Assembly: GCA_036172665.1 (NCBI GenBank)
Contig: CM069871.1
Coordinates: forward strand, 1,550,001-1,614,000
DNA: 64,000 nt
Direction of reading: 5' to 3'
Source of the DNA: Prosopocoilus inquinatus
Taxonomy: Eukaryota; Arthropoda; Insecta; Coleoptera; Lucanidae
The position numbers and the translations under genes are program-made. The first letter of the stretch is position 1. Every line of letters starts with the position of its first letter. The notes beneath the pieces were generated by a model, which saw only the letters and a program-made list of their open reading frames with translations, made no database searches and had not been told where the DNA came from. Shown piece after piece: positions 50,166-62,439 of the stretch.

Positions 50166-53100
50166 GGCGCAGCAGAATAAATCTAAAAACAAATGAACGC
50201 AAAATGCAACTAATTCATCATTGTATTTGATTGAAACTAAGGAGACTCTAATTTCTGGAATTAAATCATTTAGCATCATTGTTCAAGTTTAAGTTCGAGT
50301 ATCTTTTAAATTTTGCTTTCCTTGTTTTAGTTTCATACAATTTCTTTTTTTTATAATTCTTCAATCTTTGAGTTGGATTTATATGAGCTGACCTTATTTC
50401 AAATTTCTAATATTTGGCGCCCCTTTTGTAATTTTCTAATTTTGTTTTAATTTTTTACAATTCCATTTTTTAAATAATTCTCCTTTAGAATTGGATTTAC
50501 TTAGGTTGGGTTGACCTTGAAACATTTCTTTCAAATTTGTAAAATTTTGGCAATTAACTCTTTTATAATTTTTTTTTTTAGAAATCTTTAATTTCTTATT
50601 TTCCTGTTCAGATTTTTAATAGTTCTTTTTTTATAATGTTTTAATGAATGATTCCTTGGGTTGCACCGCCGGATACCTTAGCTTCAATTGTACTGACTTT
50701 AGTTAGGTTGAGTTGACCTTGAAACCTTTTTCTTCTTCAAATTTTTAGCGCATTTGGCGCTTCTCATATAATTTTTTAAATATTGTTTTAACTTCGTTTT
50801 GGTTTTATACAATTTCTCTTTTTGATAATTCTATTTTTGAGTTGGATTTATTGGAGTTAACTTTGAAACTTTTTTTTCAAATTTCTAACATTTGGCGCTT
50901 GTTTTGTAATTTTTAAAAGATTGTTTTAATTTTATACAGTTTTTATTTGCAATAGTTCTACGATTAAGTTGGATTTAGTTGGATCACGTTGACCTTGAAA
51001 CAATTTTTTTTCAAATTTGTAAAATTTTGATCACTTTTTTGTAATTTTCTTTAGCAATTCTTAATTGGCGCATAAGTCTTCTAAGGGGGGCGCAGCAGAA
51101 TAAATCTAAAAACAAATGAACGCAAAATGCAACTAATTGATCATTGTATTTGATTGAAACCACGGAGATTCTAATTTCTGGAATTAAATCATTTAGCATC
51201 ATTGTTCAAGTTTATGTTCGAGTATCTTTTAAATTTTGTTTTCTTTGTTTTAGTTTCATACAATTTCTTTTTTTTATAATTCTTCAATCTTTGAGTTGGA
51301 TTTATATGAGCTGACCTTCTTTCAAATTTCTAATATTTGGCGCCCCTTTTGTAATTTTTTAATTTTGTCTTAATTTTTTACAATTCCATTTTTAAATAAT
51401 TCTCCTTTAGAATTGGAATTACTTAGGTTGGGTTGACCTTGAAACATTTCCTTCAAATTTGTAAAATTTTGGCAATTAACTTTTTTATAATTTTTTTTTA
51501 GAAATCTCTAATTTCTTATTTTCTTGTTCAGATTTTTAATAGTTCTTTTTTTATAATGTTTTAATGAATGATTCCTTGGGTTGCACCGCCGGATACCTTA
51601 GCTTCATTTGTACTGACTTTAGTTAGGTTGAGTTGACCTTGAAACCTTTTTCTTCTTCAAATTTTTAGCGCATTTGGCGCTTCTCATATAATTTTTTAAA
51701 TATTGTTTTAACTTCGTTTTGGTTTTATACAATTTCTCTTTTTGATAATTCTATTTTTGAGTTGGATTTATTGGAGTTAACTTTGAAACTTTCTTTTTCA
51801 AATTTCTAACATTTGACGCTTGTTTTGTAATTTTTAAAAGCTTGTTTTAATTTTATACAGTTTTTATTTGTAATAGTTCTACGATTAAGTTGGATTTAGT
51901 TGGATCACGTTGACCTTGAAACATTTTTTTTTCAAATTTGTAAAATTTTGACCACTTTTTTGTAATTTTCTTTAGCAATTCTTAATTGGCGCGTAAGTCT
52001 TCCAAGGAGGGCGCAGCAGAATAAATCTAAAAACAAATGAACGCAAAATGCAACTAATTGATCATTGTGTTTGGTTGAAACCACGGAGATTCTAATTTCT
52101 GGAATTAAATCATTTAGCATCATTGTTCAAGTTTAAGTTCGAGTATCTTTTAAATATTGTTTTCTTTGTTTTAGTTTCATACAATTTCTTCTTTTTGTAA
52201 TTCAATCTTTGAGTTGGATTTATATGAGCTGACCTTCTTTCAAATTTCTAATATTTGGCGCCCCTTTTGTAATTTTTTAATTTTGTTTTAATTTTTTACA
52301 ATTCCATTTTTTAAATAATTCTCCTTTAGAATTGGATTTACTTAGGTTGGGTTGACCTTGAAACATTTCTTTCAAATTTGTAAAATTTTGGCAATTAACT
52401 CTTTTATAATTTTTTTTTTAGAAATCTCTAATTTCTTATTTTCTTGTTCAGATTTTTAATAGTTCTTTTTTTATAATGTTTTAATGAATGATTCCTTGGG
52501 TTGCACCGCCGGATACCTTAGCATCATTTGTACTGACTTTAGTTAGGTTGAGTTGACCTTGAAACCTTTTTCTTCTTCAAATTTTTAGCGCATTTGGCGC
52601 TTCTCACATAATTTTTTAAATATTGTTTTAACTTCGTTTTGGTTTTATACAATTTCTCTTTTTGATTATTCTATTTTTGAGTTGGATTTATTGGAGTTAA
52701 CTTTCAAACTTTTTTTTCAAATTTCTAACATTTGGCGCTTGTTTTGTAATTTTTAAAAGTTTGTTTTAATTTTATACAGTTTTTATTTGTAATAGTTCTA
52801 CGATTAAGTTGGATATAGTTGGATTACGTTGACCTTGAAACATTTTTTTTTTCAAATTTGTAAAATTTTGACCACTTTTTTGTAATTTTCTTTAGCAATT
52901 CTTAATTGGCGCGTAAGTCTTTCAAGGGAGGCGCAGCAGAATAAATCTGAAAACAAATGAACGCAAAATGCAACTAATTCATCATTGTATTTGATTGAAA
53001 CTAAGAAGACTCTAATTTCTGGAATTAAATCATTTAGCATCATTGTTCAAGTTTATGTTCGAGTATCTTTTAAATTTTGTTTTCTTTGTTTTAGTTTCAT

Positions 53101-53753
53101 ACAATTTCTTCTTTTTGTAATTCAATCTTTGAGTTGGATTTATATGAGCTGACCTTCTTTCAAATTTCTAATATTTGGCGCCTCTTTTGTAATTTTTTAA
53201 TTTTGTTTTAATTTTTTACAATTCCATTTTTTAAATAATTCTCCTTTAGAATTGGACTTACTTATGTTGGGTTGACCTTGAAACATTTCTTTCAAATTTG
53301 TAAAATTTTGGCAATTAACTTTTTTATAATTTTTTTTTTAGAAATTTCTAATTTCTTATTTTCTTGTTCAGATTTTTAATAGTTCTTTTTTTATAATGTT
53401 TTAATGAATGATTCCTTGGGTTGCACCGCCGGATACCTTAGCTTCATTTGTACTGACTTTAGTTAGGTTGAGTTGACCTTGAAACCTTTTTCTTCTTCAA
53501 ATTTTTAGCGCATTTGGCGCTTCTCATATAATTTTTTAAATATTGTTTTAACTTCGTTTTGGTTTTATACAATTTCTCTTTTTGATAATTCTATTTTTGA
53601 GTTGGATTTATTGGAGTTAACTTTGAAACTTTCTTTTTCAAATTTCTAACATTTGACGCTTGTTTTGTAATTTTTAAAAGCTTGTTTTAATTTTATACAG
53701 TTTTTATTTGTAATAGTTCTACGATTAAGTTGGATTTAGTTCGATTACGTTGA
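50141..53753 (+). repeat. 920-bp tandem array, about 3.9 units
   Basis: The anchor GGCGC(G/A)TAAGTCTTC then GGGCGCAGCAGAATAAATC recurs near 50141, 51062, 51982 and 52902 with a period of 920-921 bp. Units are highly similar over GGGTTGCACCGCCGGATACC and GCGCATTTGGCGCTTCTCA. Unit 4 breaks at 53753. Inside the unit a shorter T-rich sub-period with GGTTGACCTTGAAAC recurs, reminiscent of the complement of the nAChR-intron satellite. A 63-codon minus-strand frame present in three units is kept by unit homogeneity, with no recognised domain. Confidence 0.92.
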
Positions 53754-54440
53754 CCAACTTTCTTGTTTTCTTTTTTTTGTGCTTTCGAACCACGGATTTC
53801 TCTTTTGCGCTTTTTATCGAACTGATTTTTTTCATTTTGTTGACGCTTTTTCGTAGTTCAGCGTTTTTTCATTTGTTTCGCGTTCATCACGGCCGTGCTC
53901 TTTTATTTTACGCGCTGTATTTCGTCGTTCGTTTGTTTTTCCTTTTCTTTTATCGTATTATTGACTTTTTTAGTTAGCTTTCATTTTTCACGATCTTTTC
54001 GATTCATCCGGAAAATTGTTGCTTTTTTGTCCAGCGTGGTGTTGTCGATCTTCTTTTGTTTTCTTTTCGTTTCATGCCTTGTATTGAAATTCATTTGTTG
54101 TTTGTTCATTTAGTCAACAATGTTCTTTTGTTTTTTTCTTTTTCTATTCTCTGTGCTTTTGTACTATAGATTTCTCTCTCTTTCTTTCGTTTTACTGTCA
54201 AATTAATTTTTTGCATTTTATCATCGGCGTTTTCTCGTAGTTAATTGTTTTTCATTTGTTTCATGCAAGTGACAGTTGTAATCTACTTTTCCTCATTCGC
54301 TTCTTTTTGTTTTTGTTTTTAAATCGTATTATTGTTATTAATATTATTATTTTTTATTTTATTTTTTGTTTTATTCTTATTGATCGTATATCTTTGTTTG
54401 ATTTTCTTTTGTTACTTTTTCTCGTATCTTAAGCAACGTT
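53754..54440. repeat. T-rich repeat (TTTTCTTTTGTTT/GCTTTCG..CCA blocks)
   Basis: A pyrimidine-rich plus strand sharing TTCGAACCACGGATTTCTC-like and TTCATTTGTTTCGCG-like blocks with 61540-62040 and, more loosely, with 15240-16320. It is low complexity and the frames are not credible. Confidence 0.55.
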
Positions 54441-55049
54441 GGCGTAATTGGGCTACGTTTTGCAATGCAATACGACTGGCTACATTATTTATCAAGGACA
54501 ATCTGACAACCCTGCACTGAACAGCTGGACAGCTGGACAGTGTATGCAGTTTGTGCAACTGCAAACACTGACAGTTAAGTGACTGAATGAAGTGAGGCGT
54601 CTGTCATCATTAGAACAGTCAAATCCGTTTCTTTTTTCCGGAGTATTTAATGGAACTTCCATTTAATGTGCTTGTCATAAACGTCTGAGTGGCCCGAATT
54701 CGTTCTGAAACGCCCGGTGAACCGGAACGCATTAATTCCGGCGTCTGGATTTACTGACACGAACGGAAAGCAAATTGGCGTTTGCCCGACGTAAGCCAGC
54801 CGTTACGATGCAGATAATCCGGTTGAAGTACAACCCCCAGTCTATCTGCTAATGACTGGCGTTATCTACGAGTTAAACGAAACGACTCTGCCGTTAAATG
54901 GAAACTGGCGGAGGAGGAGGACATTAAAGCCATTCTCATGTATTCTCCATTCTTTACAAGCTCTGTGAATATTTCGCTTTATAAATAAAAAAAAAGAATG
55001 ATGTACACTTAAAGAAGTTTGTTCCATTGTAAACTTAACGGCGCTCTTA
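54441..55049. other. No gene seen between array and right arm
   Basis: GC content is more normal here. No exon-like frame with splice sites was recognised, and no repeat elsewhere in the window. Confidence 0.4.
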
Positions 55050-57290
55050 AAGTCAGTCGTTACTTCGGTGGGAAAACGTTTATAATGGTTCCAAACTATG
55101 GAACAAAGTATAAAAAAGATAACAGTCAAAAGTAAACAAATCATGTGATCTGAAGACTTATGCATGGACGACCCTCTCGTCTCACTTAAGCACAGATGAC
55201 CCTCTTGACTTCCCCAGTACGAAGATCACTCAGCATCAACTTTTTCTAAGGTAATTACAATATACATTCACCCCCTCCCTCCCCCAGCTCGCGATTTTTT
55301 CAAATCTCCCCGGATAGTTGATTCGAGGATTGGCAACCCTAGCTGTCGCTGGTTCTAGATGATCACGCTATCTATTTCTGTCTCTTGATTGGTAGCCATT
55401 TTGGGCTGTTTGTGACTCGCGTCCGGCATCCTCACGTTAGCCACACGATAGCGTTACTCATTGTTGCTAACTTAAGGAAAAAGTCGTTAAATCTAGGGAT
55501 AATTTCAAACAAAACGGAAAAAAAGAGAAAAAATTTTCAAAAATTGTTTAAAATGTAGAGAATTTTTCCACTTCTTAGTTGAGCTTCATGAAATAAACTA
55601 AATATTTTTATTTTGGAGTTTTCGTTTCTTACAGTCGGTGATTATGTCAAGCCAAACCGCCAAATGTTGACACGGTTGCCAACTTATCAAATGCTGTCAC
55701 TGGTTCTAGATGATCTATTTCTGTCTTCTGATTGGTTGCCATTTGTGACTGATTCGCGTCCGGCATCCTCACGTTAGCTACACGATAGCGTCACTCAGTG
55801 TTGCCAATTAGGGAGAAAGTCGTTAAATCTAGGGATAATTTCAAACAAAAGGGAAAAAGTGAAAAAAATTTTCAAAAATTGTTTAAAATGTAGAGAATTT
55901 TTCTACTTCTTAGTTGAGGTTTATGAAATAAACTAAACATTGGAGTTTTCGTTTCGTACACTCGGTGATTATGTCAAGCCAAACCGCCAAATGTTGTCAC
56001 ACGGTTGCCAACTTAGGGAAAAAGTCATTAAATTCTAGGGATAATTCCAAAAAAGGCGAAAGGGAAAAATTGCAGGACCTCATTAAAATCTAGGGGATTT
56101 TTCTTTAACTTTTTCGAAAAAATATTTTTGGTTTTGAAAGTTTTATTTCTTTAAGTTGGTAATTACACGACAAGCTCAGGGAGATGAGAAAGACTCTCTG
56201 GTCCAGCCAAACCGCCAAATTTTGGCGCAAAGTTCACGCTGCCGCTGGTTCACTCAGTTGTTTTTGATCGATGTTGCCAACCGTACTATTATAATCGTAT
56301 ACGTACGATTATTGAGCAGTTGGTAAGAGGTACAATTTCAGTTTCAAAATCACATGTATACGTATAAATAAATTTACACAAATTAAGAATAGAAAATTTT
56401 GCGAGATTAGGACAGGAACGAGAAAAACAACGAAGAACAGTTTTGATAACCCAGAAACAAGACCGATGCGGAAAAATTAAAATTCCCAAAGAAATTTAAA
56501 TCTATTTAATTTCTGAAAATGTGTAAGCAGTTTAAAACCAAAACGAAAAACGTCCTTGACAAACGAGAAACTCACCGCAAACGAAAAAAAGAAACAAATT
56601 CCTGACAATAAAGTAAGAAAGACAAATGACGTTCGTACATTATAAAAGAAAGGGACCCAAAAGAATTGTAGATTTAAAATAAGAAAAAATAAATAAAAAT
56701 AAAAATAATAACGAACATACAAGTAAAAGTACTGCAAGACAGTCTTCTTTCAAACAATCATAACAACAACGACAAAAATAAAGAAAGTAATAGAAATATT
56801 TGAAGACGAGAAAAAAAACAAATGACGATCGCAAGAAAAATTCAAAAGGTGGTGGAAATGTTTGAGGACGAATTTCAAACTTAAAAACAATAATCCATAC
56901 CGAAACAAGTGACGATCGCGTTACATCTGACGATCGTAAATTTCACGACGGAAAACCACAAAGAACGGTAAATCACAATCGTAATATTTACGAAAGGAAA
57001 AGAAATAAATTCAGTAGACAAAAACAACAAATAAAAAGAAAAGGAAAACAAATCACAAATCCGAGATGGTATTTTTTCAAACAATAACGGCAGCGAAGAC
57101 AAAATAAATCAGAAAATGACAGAAATATTTGAAGACGGAAACAAATGACAGTCGCTAGAAAAAATTCAAAGAGGAACGGAAATATTTGAGGAAGAACTTC
57201 GAACTTAAAACAATTTTCAAATTCAGGAACAAGTGACGATCGAAAAACAAAACTGCAAACAAATTGCATAATACATAATCGCATTCGTAC
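55050..57290 (-). repeat. Right arm of the large inverted duplication
   Basis: The reverse complement of 46925-49367, read leftward. It starts near 55060 (GTTTTCCCACCGAAGTAAC on the minus strand) and contains the two 320-bp units (about 55330-55680, 55680-56010), the CAGCGTGAACTTTGCGCC segment (ends near 56240) and the A-rich unit 56290-57290. The hAT insertion is represented only by its left 90 bp (55251-55342), so the arms differ by a deletion here. Confidence 0.8.
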
Positions 57291-58590
57291 GATTATTGAG
57301 CAGTTGGTAAGACGTACAAATTTAGTTTCAAAATCATATGTATACGTATAAATAAATTCACAAATTAAGAAAAGAAAATTTTGCGAGATTAGGACAGAAA
57401 CCAGAAAAACAATGAAAAACAGTTTTGATAACCCAGAAACAAGACCGTAGTGGAAAAATTAAAATCCCAAAGAAATTTAAATTTACTTAATTTCTTAATT
57501 TATTGTAAGCAATTTAAAAGGAAAACAAAAAACGTCCTTGACAAACGAGAAACTCACTGCAAATGAAAAATGAAACGTAAATTCCTGACAAAAGTAAGAA
57601 AGACAAATGACGATCGTACATATAAAAAAAAGGGACTCAAAAGAATTGTAGATTTAAAATAAAAAATAAAAATAATAACGAACATTCAAGACTAATAACA
57701 ATTTGAACTTCTCAAAAACCAACAAACAAAAGCAAATCACTATTGTAATACTTGTTTATGAAACGAAAATTTCTGAAGAAAGCAGAAAAAAAAATAAATG
57801 ACGATTGTAATTATTCGCGAAGGAAAAAGAAGTGTAAATTTTTTTGATTAAATTCAGAACGAAAAGGAAAAAACAAATGACGATCGTAAATTTCACGACA
57901 GAAAACTACAAAGAAAAGCAAACGACGATAGGCATATTTGCGAAGAAAAAAAAAACAATATTAGGAGATAAACAAAAAAAGAAAAAGCAATAATGGCAAC
58001 AACGACAAAAATATAGAAAGTACCGTGCGATCAATGGAATTTATAATTAGAGTAGGCTGTGATATTTACCATAAAGTTAGCAACACGGGCTCACAGCTTG
58101 AAATAAGAAGTTTGAAGTGACAGAATTTTGACATTTCTTTTTAAGATTGCTTGAGTTGCCGTGGACCAACAAGACCTTGGAAATTATTGTAATTTTAGTA
58201 GAAATTTAAAATTTTTTCTTGCAACTTATTTTATTATCGCGTTTAAACAATATAATATTTACTATATCATCATCAAACATCGAACAAAACACGAATATAA
58301 CCTCAAATAAAACAACTGTCAAATTTATTGTTCATTTCTCAGTGTGCCCAACCACACTGCGTAAAATATCACTAATCATAGCTTCCTCTAATTATGAATT
58401 CCGTTGATCACCCGGTAGTAGAAATATTTGAAGACGAAAAAAACAAATGACAATCGCAAGAAAAAATTCAAAAGGTGGCGGAAATGTTTGAGGACGAATT
58501 TCAAGTTTAAAAACAATAATCCATAAACAAGTGACGATCGCGTTACATTCGAAAAACAAAACTGCGAACAAATTTGGAAAAATCTAACCA
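57290..58590 (-). repeat. Second copy of the A-rich unit, with MITE insertion
   Basis: It starts at CGTACGATTATTGAGCAGTT like the copy at 56290 and runs through GACAAATGACGATCGTACAT and CGAACATTCAAGACTAATAA to GAAAAACAAAACTGCGAACA near 58575. It is interrupted by the element at 58023-58415. A third copy is at 60569-61530. Confidence 0.75.
58023..58415. mobile_element. TA-flanked MITE (Tc1/mariner type) with recognisable empty site
   Basis: Left end CCGTGCGATCAATGGAATT and right end in inverse CCGGGTGATCAACGGAATT, extending to about 45-bp arms with ATAATTAGAG. TA duplicates flank it (58021-58022, 58416-58417). The uninterrupted host sequence ATAGAAAGTAGTAGAAATAT is present at about 61346, confirming both the boundaries and a single TA target. 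Confidence 0.9.
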
Positions 58591-58943
58591 ATCTAATCAA
58601 TAATAATTTTTTATTTCAGTTTCATTTTCTTATTTTCTTACTATTACGCGCCATCTCGGGATAATACGATTTTTAACGTCAAAATTCGATTTTATCTCTA
58701 TTCTTAGCAAAGACACTAATTTCGAAATTTGATAAGTTGGCAACACTGCTTCTGCTGCAAAGTGCAAGGTCAGGTTGTTTTTATATTTTTCTTTTGTGTT
58801 TCTTAACAGAAAAAATCACGTGTTTCAGTTTATTTAAATTTTCCCGATTAATGTAGGGAATTCTAGGGGAAATACTGCACGCTGGAAAAGGATTTTTGGT
58901 CGAGTTAGTTGGCAACACTGTCGTTACTTTGCGTTTCGACTAT
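58591..58943. other. No gene seen
   Basis: Short AT-rich interval with TTGGCAACACTG motifs that recur widely in this window. Confidence 0.4.
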
Positions 58944-59165
58944 AGGTGCTTTCTTTCGCTCACAAAATCGTGATCCAAACGTGTTTTGATTCAAAAACAG
59001 ACATTTCTTTGAATCTCTCTATTTTTAAAACATGTTTAGATTTTAATTATGGTTATTTACAAATGAACTGTCAATCAAAAATTCAAGTCAGGTGTTTTGA
59101 TGCAGCAACTACGAAATTCAGGTTCAAACTATTCGAAACACGATTCAACAAACTTTTAAGCACCT
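58944..59165. mobile_element. MITE with AGGTGCTTTCTTTCGC end, copy 2
   Basis: It matches 19978-20210 nearly base for base. The left end is ATAGGTGCTTTCTTTCGCT and the right end AAGCACCTAT, which is shortened by loss of the GAAAG part of the repeat. Being un-nested, it helps define the element ends. Confidence 0.75.
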
Positions 59166-60568
59166 ATTATAAGGTGTGATTATCAGAACTGTTGCATTAT
59201 TTTGTTGCAGAATTCTAAAGGTACAGTGTTACACAGATTCCTCTTTTACGAAGTACATTTATTCAAAACACTGTCAACAAGAAACATAAAAAGCGTAAGG
59301 CAAAGCTCGAATGCGCGACAACAAGAAAAAAAGAAAATTAATTAAAACAAAAAGGACGATGGAAGGAGGATTTGCATAAGGATTTCATTGAGCGGGGGGG
59401 TTCCTGCAAACTTCCAACTTCAGAAACTCAAACTGCATTAATTTAGATTTAGTCAGTCGCTCGCTTCAAATCGACAAAATAAATAGTTGTTACGAACCGT
59501 GAAAGAAATTAAACTAGGCGGCGCTGACGTACTTACTTATTTTAAAGTTGGTTTTAATTACGAGATGTTGCCGTCGCAATTTCCGCGTTCGTTAATTATC
59601 TTTAAATAAATGGAAAGATACCGTTCCAGGTTCGTTTGCAAATATCACTAGGAATGTTTTATTATTGACGCAAGTAATAAGTAATTTCAGGAATACCAAA
59701 GTGACAACATTTGATTGAGTTCGCATATTCAAGGTAAATTAATTAATTTCATTGCCGGTTCGCGGAATTCTAAACTACAAATTCTAGGTTCAAGGTGCAT
59801 CTAACTAACTACTACATGTTACCGCTTTTGCTAATTAATTAATTAAACGTCTGTGTGCCTCTGTTATTTATTAATCATCAAAGTAGTAACGTCTACTCAA
59901 ACTTTCTGTTTAAGGCAATTTGTAATTAATTTAAATTTTTAATAATCCACACGTAAGTTGTAAAGAGAAAATGTACAACTTGTCTTTTTTTTTAAATTGA
60001 TGACAGTTTGAATTTGGCGCCATAGTTTCAAATGTTTTCACGTTTTAAATTATTTTACCAAGTGTTGCCAATATAAAGGTTTTGTCACTAGGTTTGGTGA
60101 TTTTTTTGTTGAAACATCATACTGCATGGCAGTAAATGGTCGGTCGAAACAAGGTTTGTAGGTTAGAAACACTGAGGAATTGTGAACACCCGCTATCCGT
60201 TATCACTTTCGCGTGATCGTTGGTTCATTTTTTACGTCACAACATTGACAAGTGCTGCCAATGCCAATGTCAGAGTGGACGACGTGACGTTGTTACGAAA
60301 TTAATGATTTTGATGCAGCAAACCTCATTTATTTAATTTTTTTTATTGACAATAGACGAATTTATTTGAATTTGACAATTTAGTGTACCAACAGAAACGT
60401 GAAAATCCCCTATCCCAACATAAACATTGAAAAGTGTTGCCAACTCAGTAAAATAAATCTAAATCAGTTATAGTCACTCGGTACTGGTTTTGTCGACTTT
60501 CTTTTCTTTTCTACCTTATATTTTGTTGCTGTTTTTTTCGTTTCTCTTTTGTTTCTGATTTTTCTGCA
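59166..60568. other. No gene seen
   Basis: AT-rich sequence with scattered TTGCCAAC/CAACACT motifs. No recognisable ORF or repeat. Confidence 0.4.
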
Positions 60569-61530
60569 GGAAAATCTTTCGAGATTAGGAGAGAAACGAG
60601 AAAAACGACGAAGAACAGTTTTGATAACCCGGAAACACGAAAAATTAAAATTCCCAAAGAAATTTTAATTTATTTAATTTCTTAATTTATTGTAAGCAAT
60701 TTAAAAGGAAAACGAAAAATGTTCTTGACAAACGAAAGTCACTACAAATTAAAAAAAAGAAACATAAATTCCTGACAAAAGTAAGAAAGACAAATGACGA
60801 TCGCACATTATAAAAGAAAGGAACCCCAAAATAATTGTAGATTTAAAATAAAAATAAAATAAAAAATAAAAATAACGAACATTCAAGATTAATAACAATT
60901 TGAACTTTTGAACAAAAACTAACAAACAAAAGCAAATCATTATTGTAATACTTATTTACGAAATGAAAATTTCTGAGGAAAGCAGAAAAAAGAAAACAAA
61001 TGACGATTGTAATTATTCGCGAAGGAAAAAGGAGTGTGAAAAATTTTTGATTGATTTCAGAACGAAAAGGAAAAAAAAAACAAATGACGATCGTAAATTT
61101 CACGACAGAAAACCACAAAGAAAAGCAAACGACGATCGCCATATTTGCGAAGAGAAAAAAAAAAACTATTTCAGGAGATAAACAAAAAAGAAAAAGAAAA
61201 CAAAAACAAATTATTAATTTAAAAGTACTGCAAGAGAGTCTTCTTTCAAACAATCATGGCAACAACGACAAAAATATAGATAAAATAGCGACATCTTACG
61301 GTCGCTTTTTGACCTGACAAATTTTTTTTTTAAAGACAAAAATATAGAAAGTAGTAGAAATATTTGAAGACAAAAAAAAAACAAATGACGATCGCAAGAA
61401 AAAATTCAAAAGGTGGCGGAAATGTTTGAGGAAGAATTTCAAATTTACAAACAATAATCCATACCGAAACAAGTGACGATCGCATTACATCTGACGATCG
61501 TAAATTTCACGATGGAAAGCCACAAAGATC
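60569..61530 (-). repeat. Third copy of the A-rich unit
   Basis: It shares GAAGAACAGTTTTGATAACC, GAAATTTCACGACAGAAAA-type and CAAATGACGATCGC blocks with 56290-57290 and 57290-58590. It is interrupted near 61277-61318 by the AGCGACATCTTACG segment. It holds the empty-site sequence for the 58023-58415 MITE. Confidence 0.7.
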
Positions 61531-61539
61531 TTTTTGAAG

Positions 61540-62040
61540 GTTAATCTGTTTTTTTATTTATTTATTCATATGTCTTTGTTCTTTTTTGATTTTATTTTGA
61601 TCCGCTTGTCGTTTCTGATTGGTATTTTTAGTAAAAACTTTTTTTTATGCTTTCGCACCATGTATTCCTCTTTTGCTTTTCTTATCGACTTGATTGTTCG
61701 CCTTTTATTAATGATTCATTTACATATTTCCTCATTTATTTCGTTTCTTTTTAATCGTATTATCGACTCTTTTTCAGTTTGTTTCTATTTTCTACGAATT
61801 TTTTGATTCGTCCGGAAAACTTGTTGTTTTTCGTTCAGCTCGGCGCTGTCAATTTTCTTTTGTTTTTCTCTGCTTCACGCCTTGTATTTTGTTGGTGTTT
61901 CTTTAATTTCTCTTTTGTTTCTCATTTTTTCTTCCGAGTTTCATTTGGTCCGATTTTTGATATCGCAAAAACCGCTAATTTCTTAATTGTTTCTTTTTTG
62001 TGGTTTTTATTTCGCACATGTTTGTTCTTCACTTGAAATA
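61540..62040 (+). repeat. T-rich repeat, relative of 53754-54440
   Basis: TTTCGCACCATGTATTCCTC and ATTCGTCCGGAAAACTTGTT parallel TTTCGAACCACGGATTTCTC and ATTCATCCGGAAAATTGTTG in 53.75-54.0 kb. It is low complexity and non-coding. Confidence 0.6.
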
Positions 62041-62133
62041 ATTTCTTTTCTTCCTTTCTGCTATGACGTAACGTTTAATGCCCGTTTGTAGCCCTTTCAC
62101 TTAAAACTTTAAGTCCTATTTAAGCCCGATCTT

Positions 62134-62187
62134 ACCACCTCTAGATAAATTTAACCGCCGGTTAACATCCTTGGAAACTATAATCAC
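62134..62187. repeat. Outer inverted repeat around the Penelope insertion, left
   Basis: ACCACCTCTAGATAAATTTA then ACCGCCGGTTAACATCCTTG mirrors 63950-64000, with TTAACCGCCGGTTAA itself palindromic. The right partner is cut by the window edge, so the pair may be the arms of an older foldback element that the Penelope fragment entered. Confidence 0.6.
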
Positions 62188-62248
62188 AAAGCAACACAAA
62201 ACCTGTGGCTGTAATCCAAATAAATAGTGAGAAAACCCCTCGACCACA

Positions 62249-62317
62249 TTAATTCACTGAAAGCGAATACGTATTTCGGTAACGAAGTTACCATCTTCAG
62301 CGCTAAACTGATATTAA
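62249..62317 (-). ncRNA. Hammerhead ribozyme motif in left Penelope arm
   Basis: Exact mirror of the copy at 63832-63900, so it would be transcribed only from the minus strand. For the secondary structure see that entry. Confidence 0.7.
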
Positions 62318-62439
62318 ACTTTAAAACAACAAATAAACTAAACTAGACTAGCCGCACTCCCCCCTCACTTTCTTTGTACCGTATTATGCATGCAAAGCAA
62401 ACCGGGATTCTTCGAAAATCTAAAGGTCGAAGAGGCAAG

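Noticed and set aside
51011..53043. 63-codon minus-strand frame repeated three times with the same sequence
   Set aside because: It repeats because the 920-bp unit repeats. No domain, and changes fall without codon bias, so I do not call it a gene.
41002..62133. Upstream nAChR exons (signal peptide, first ligand-binding exons)
   Set aside because: Looked for the usual DDLLSNYN/WLGL-type segments on the minus strand and did not see them; they probably lie beyond this window.
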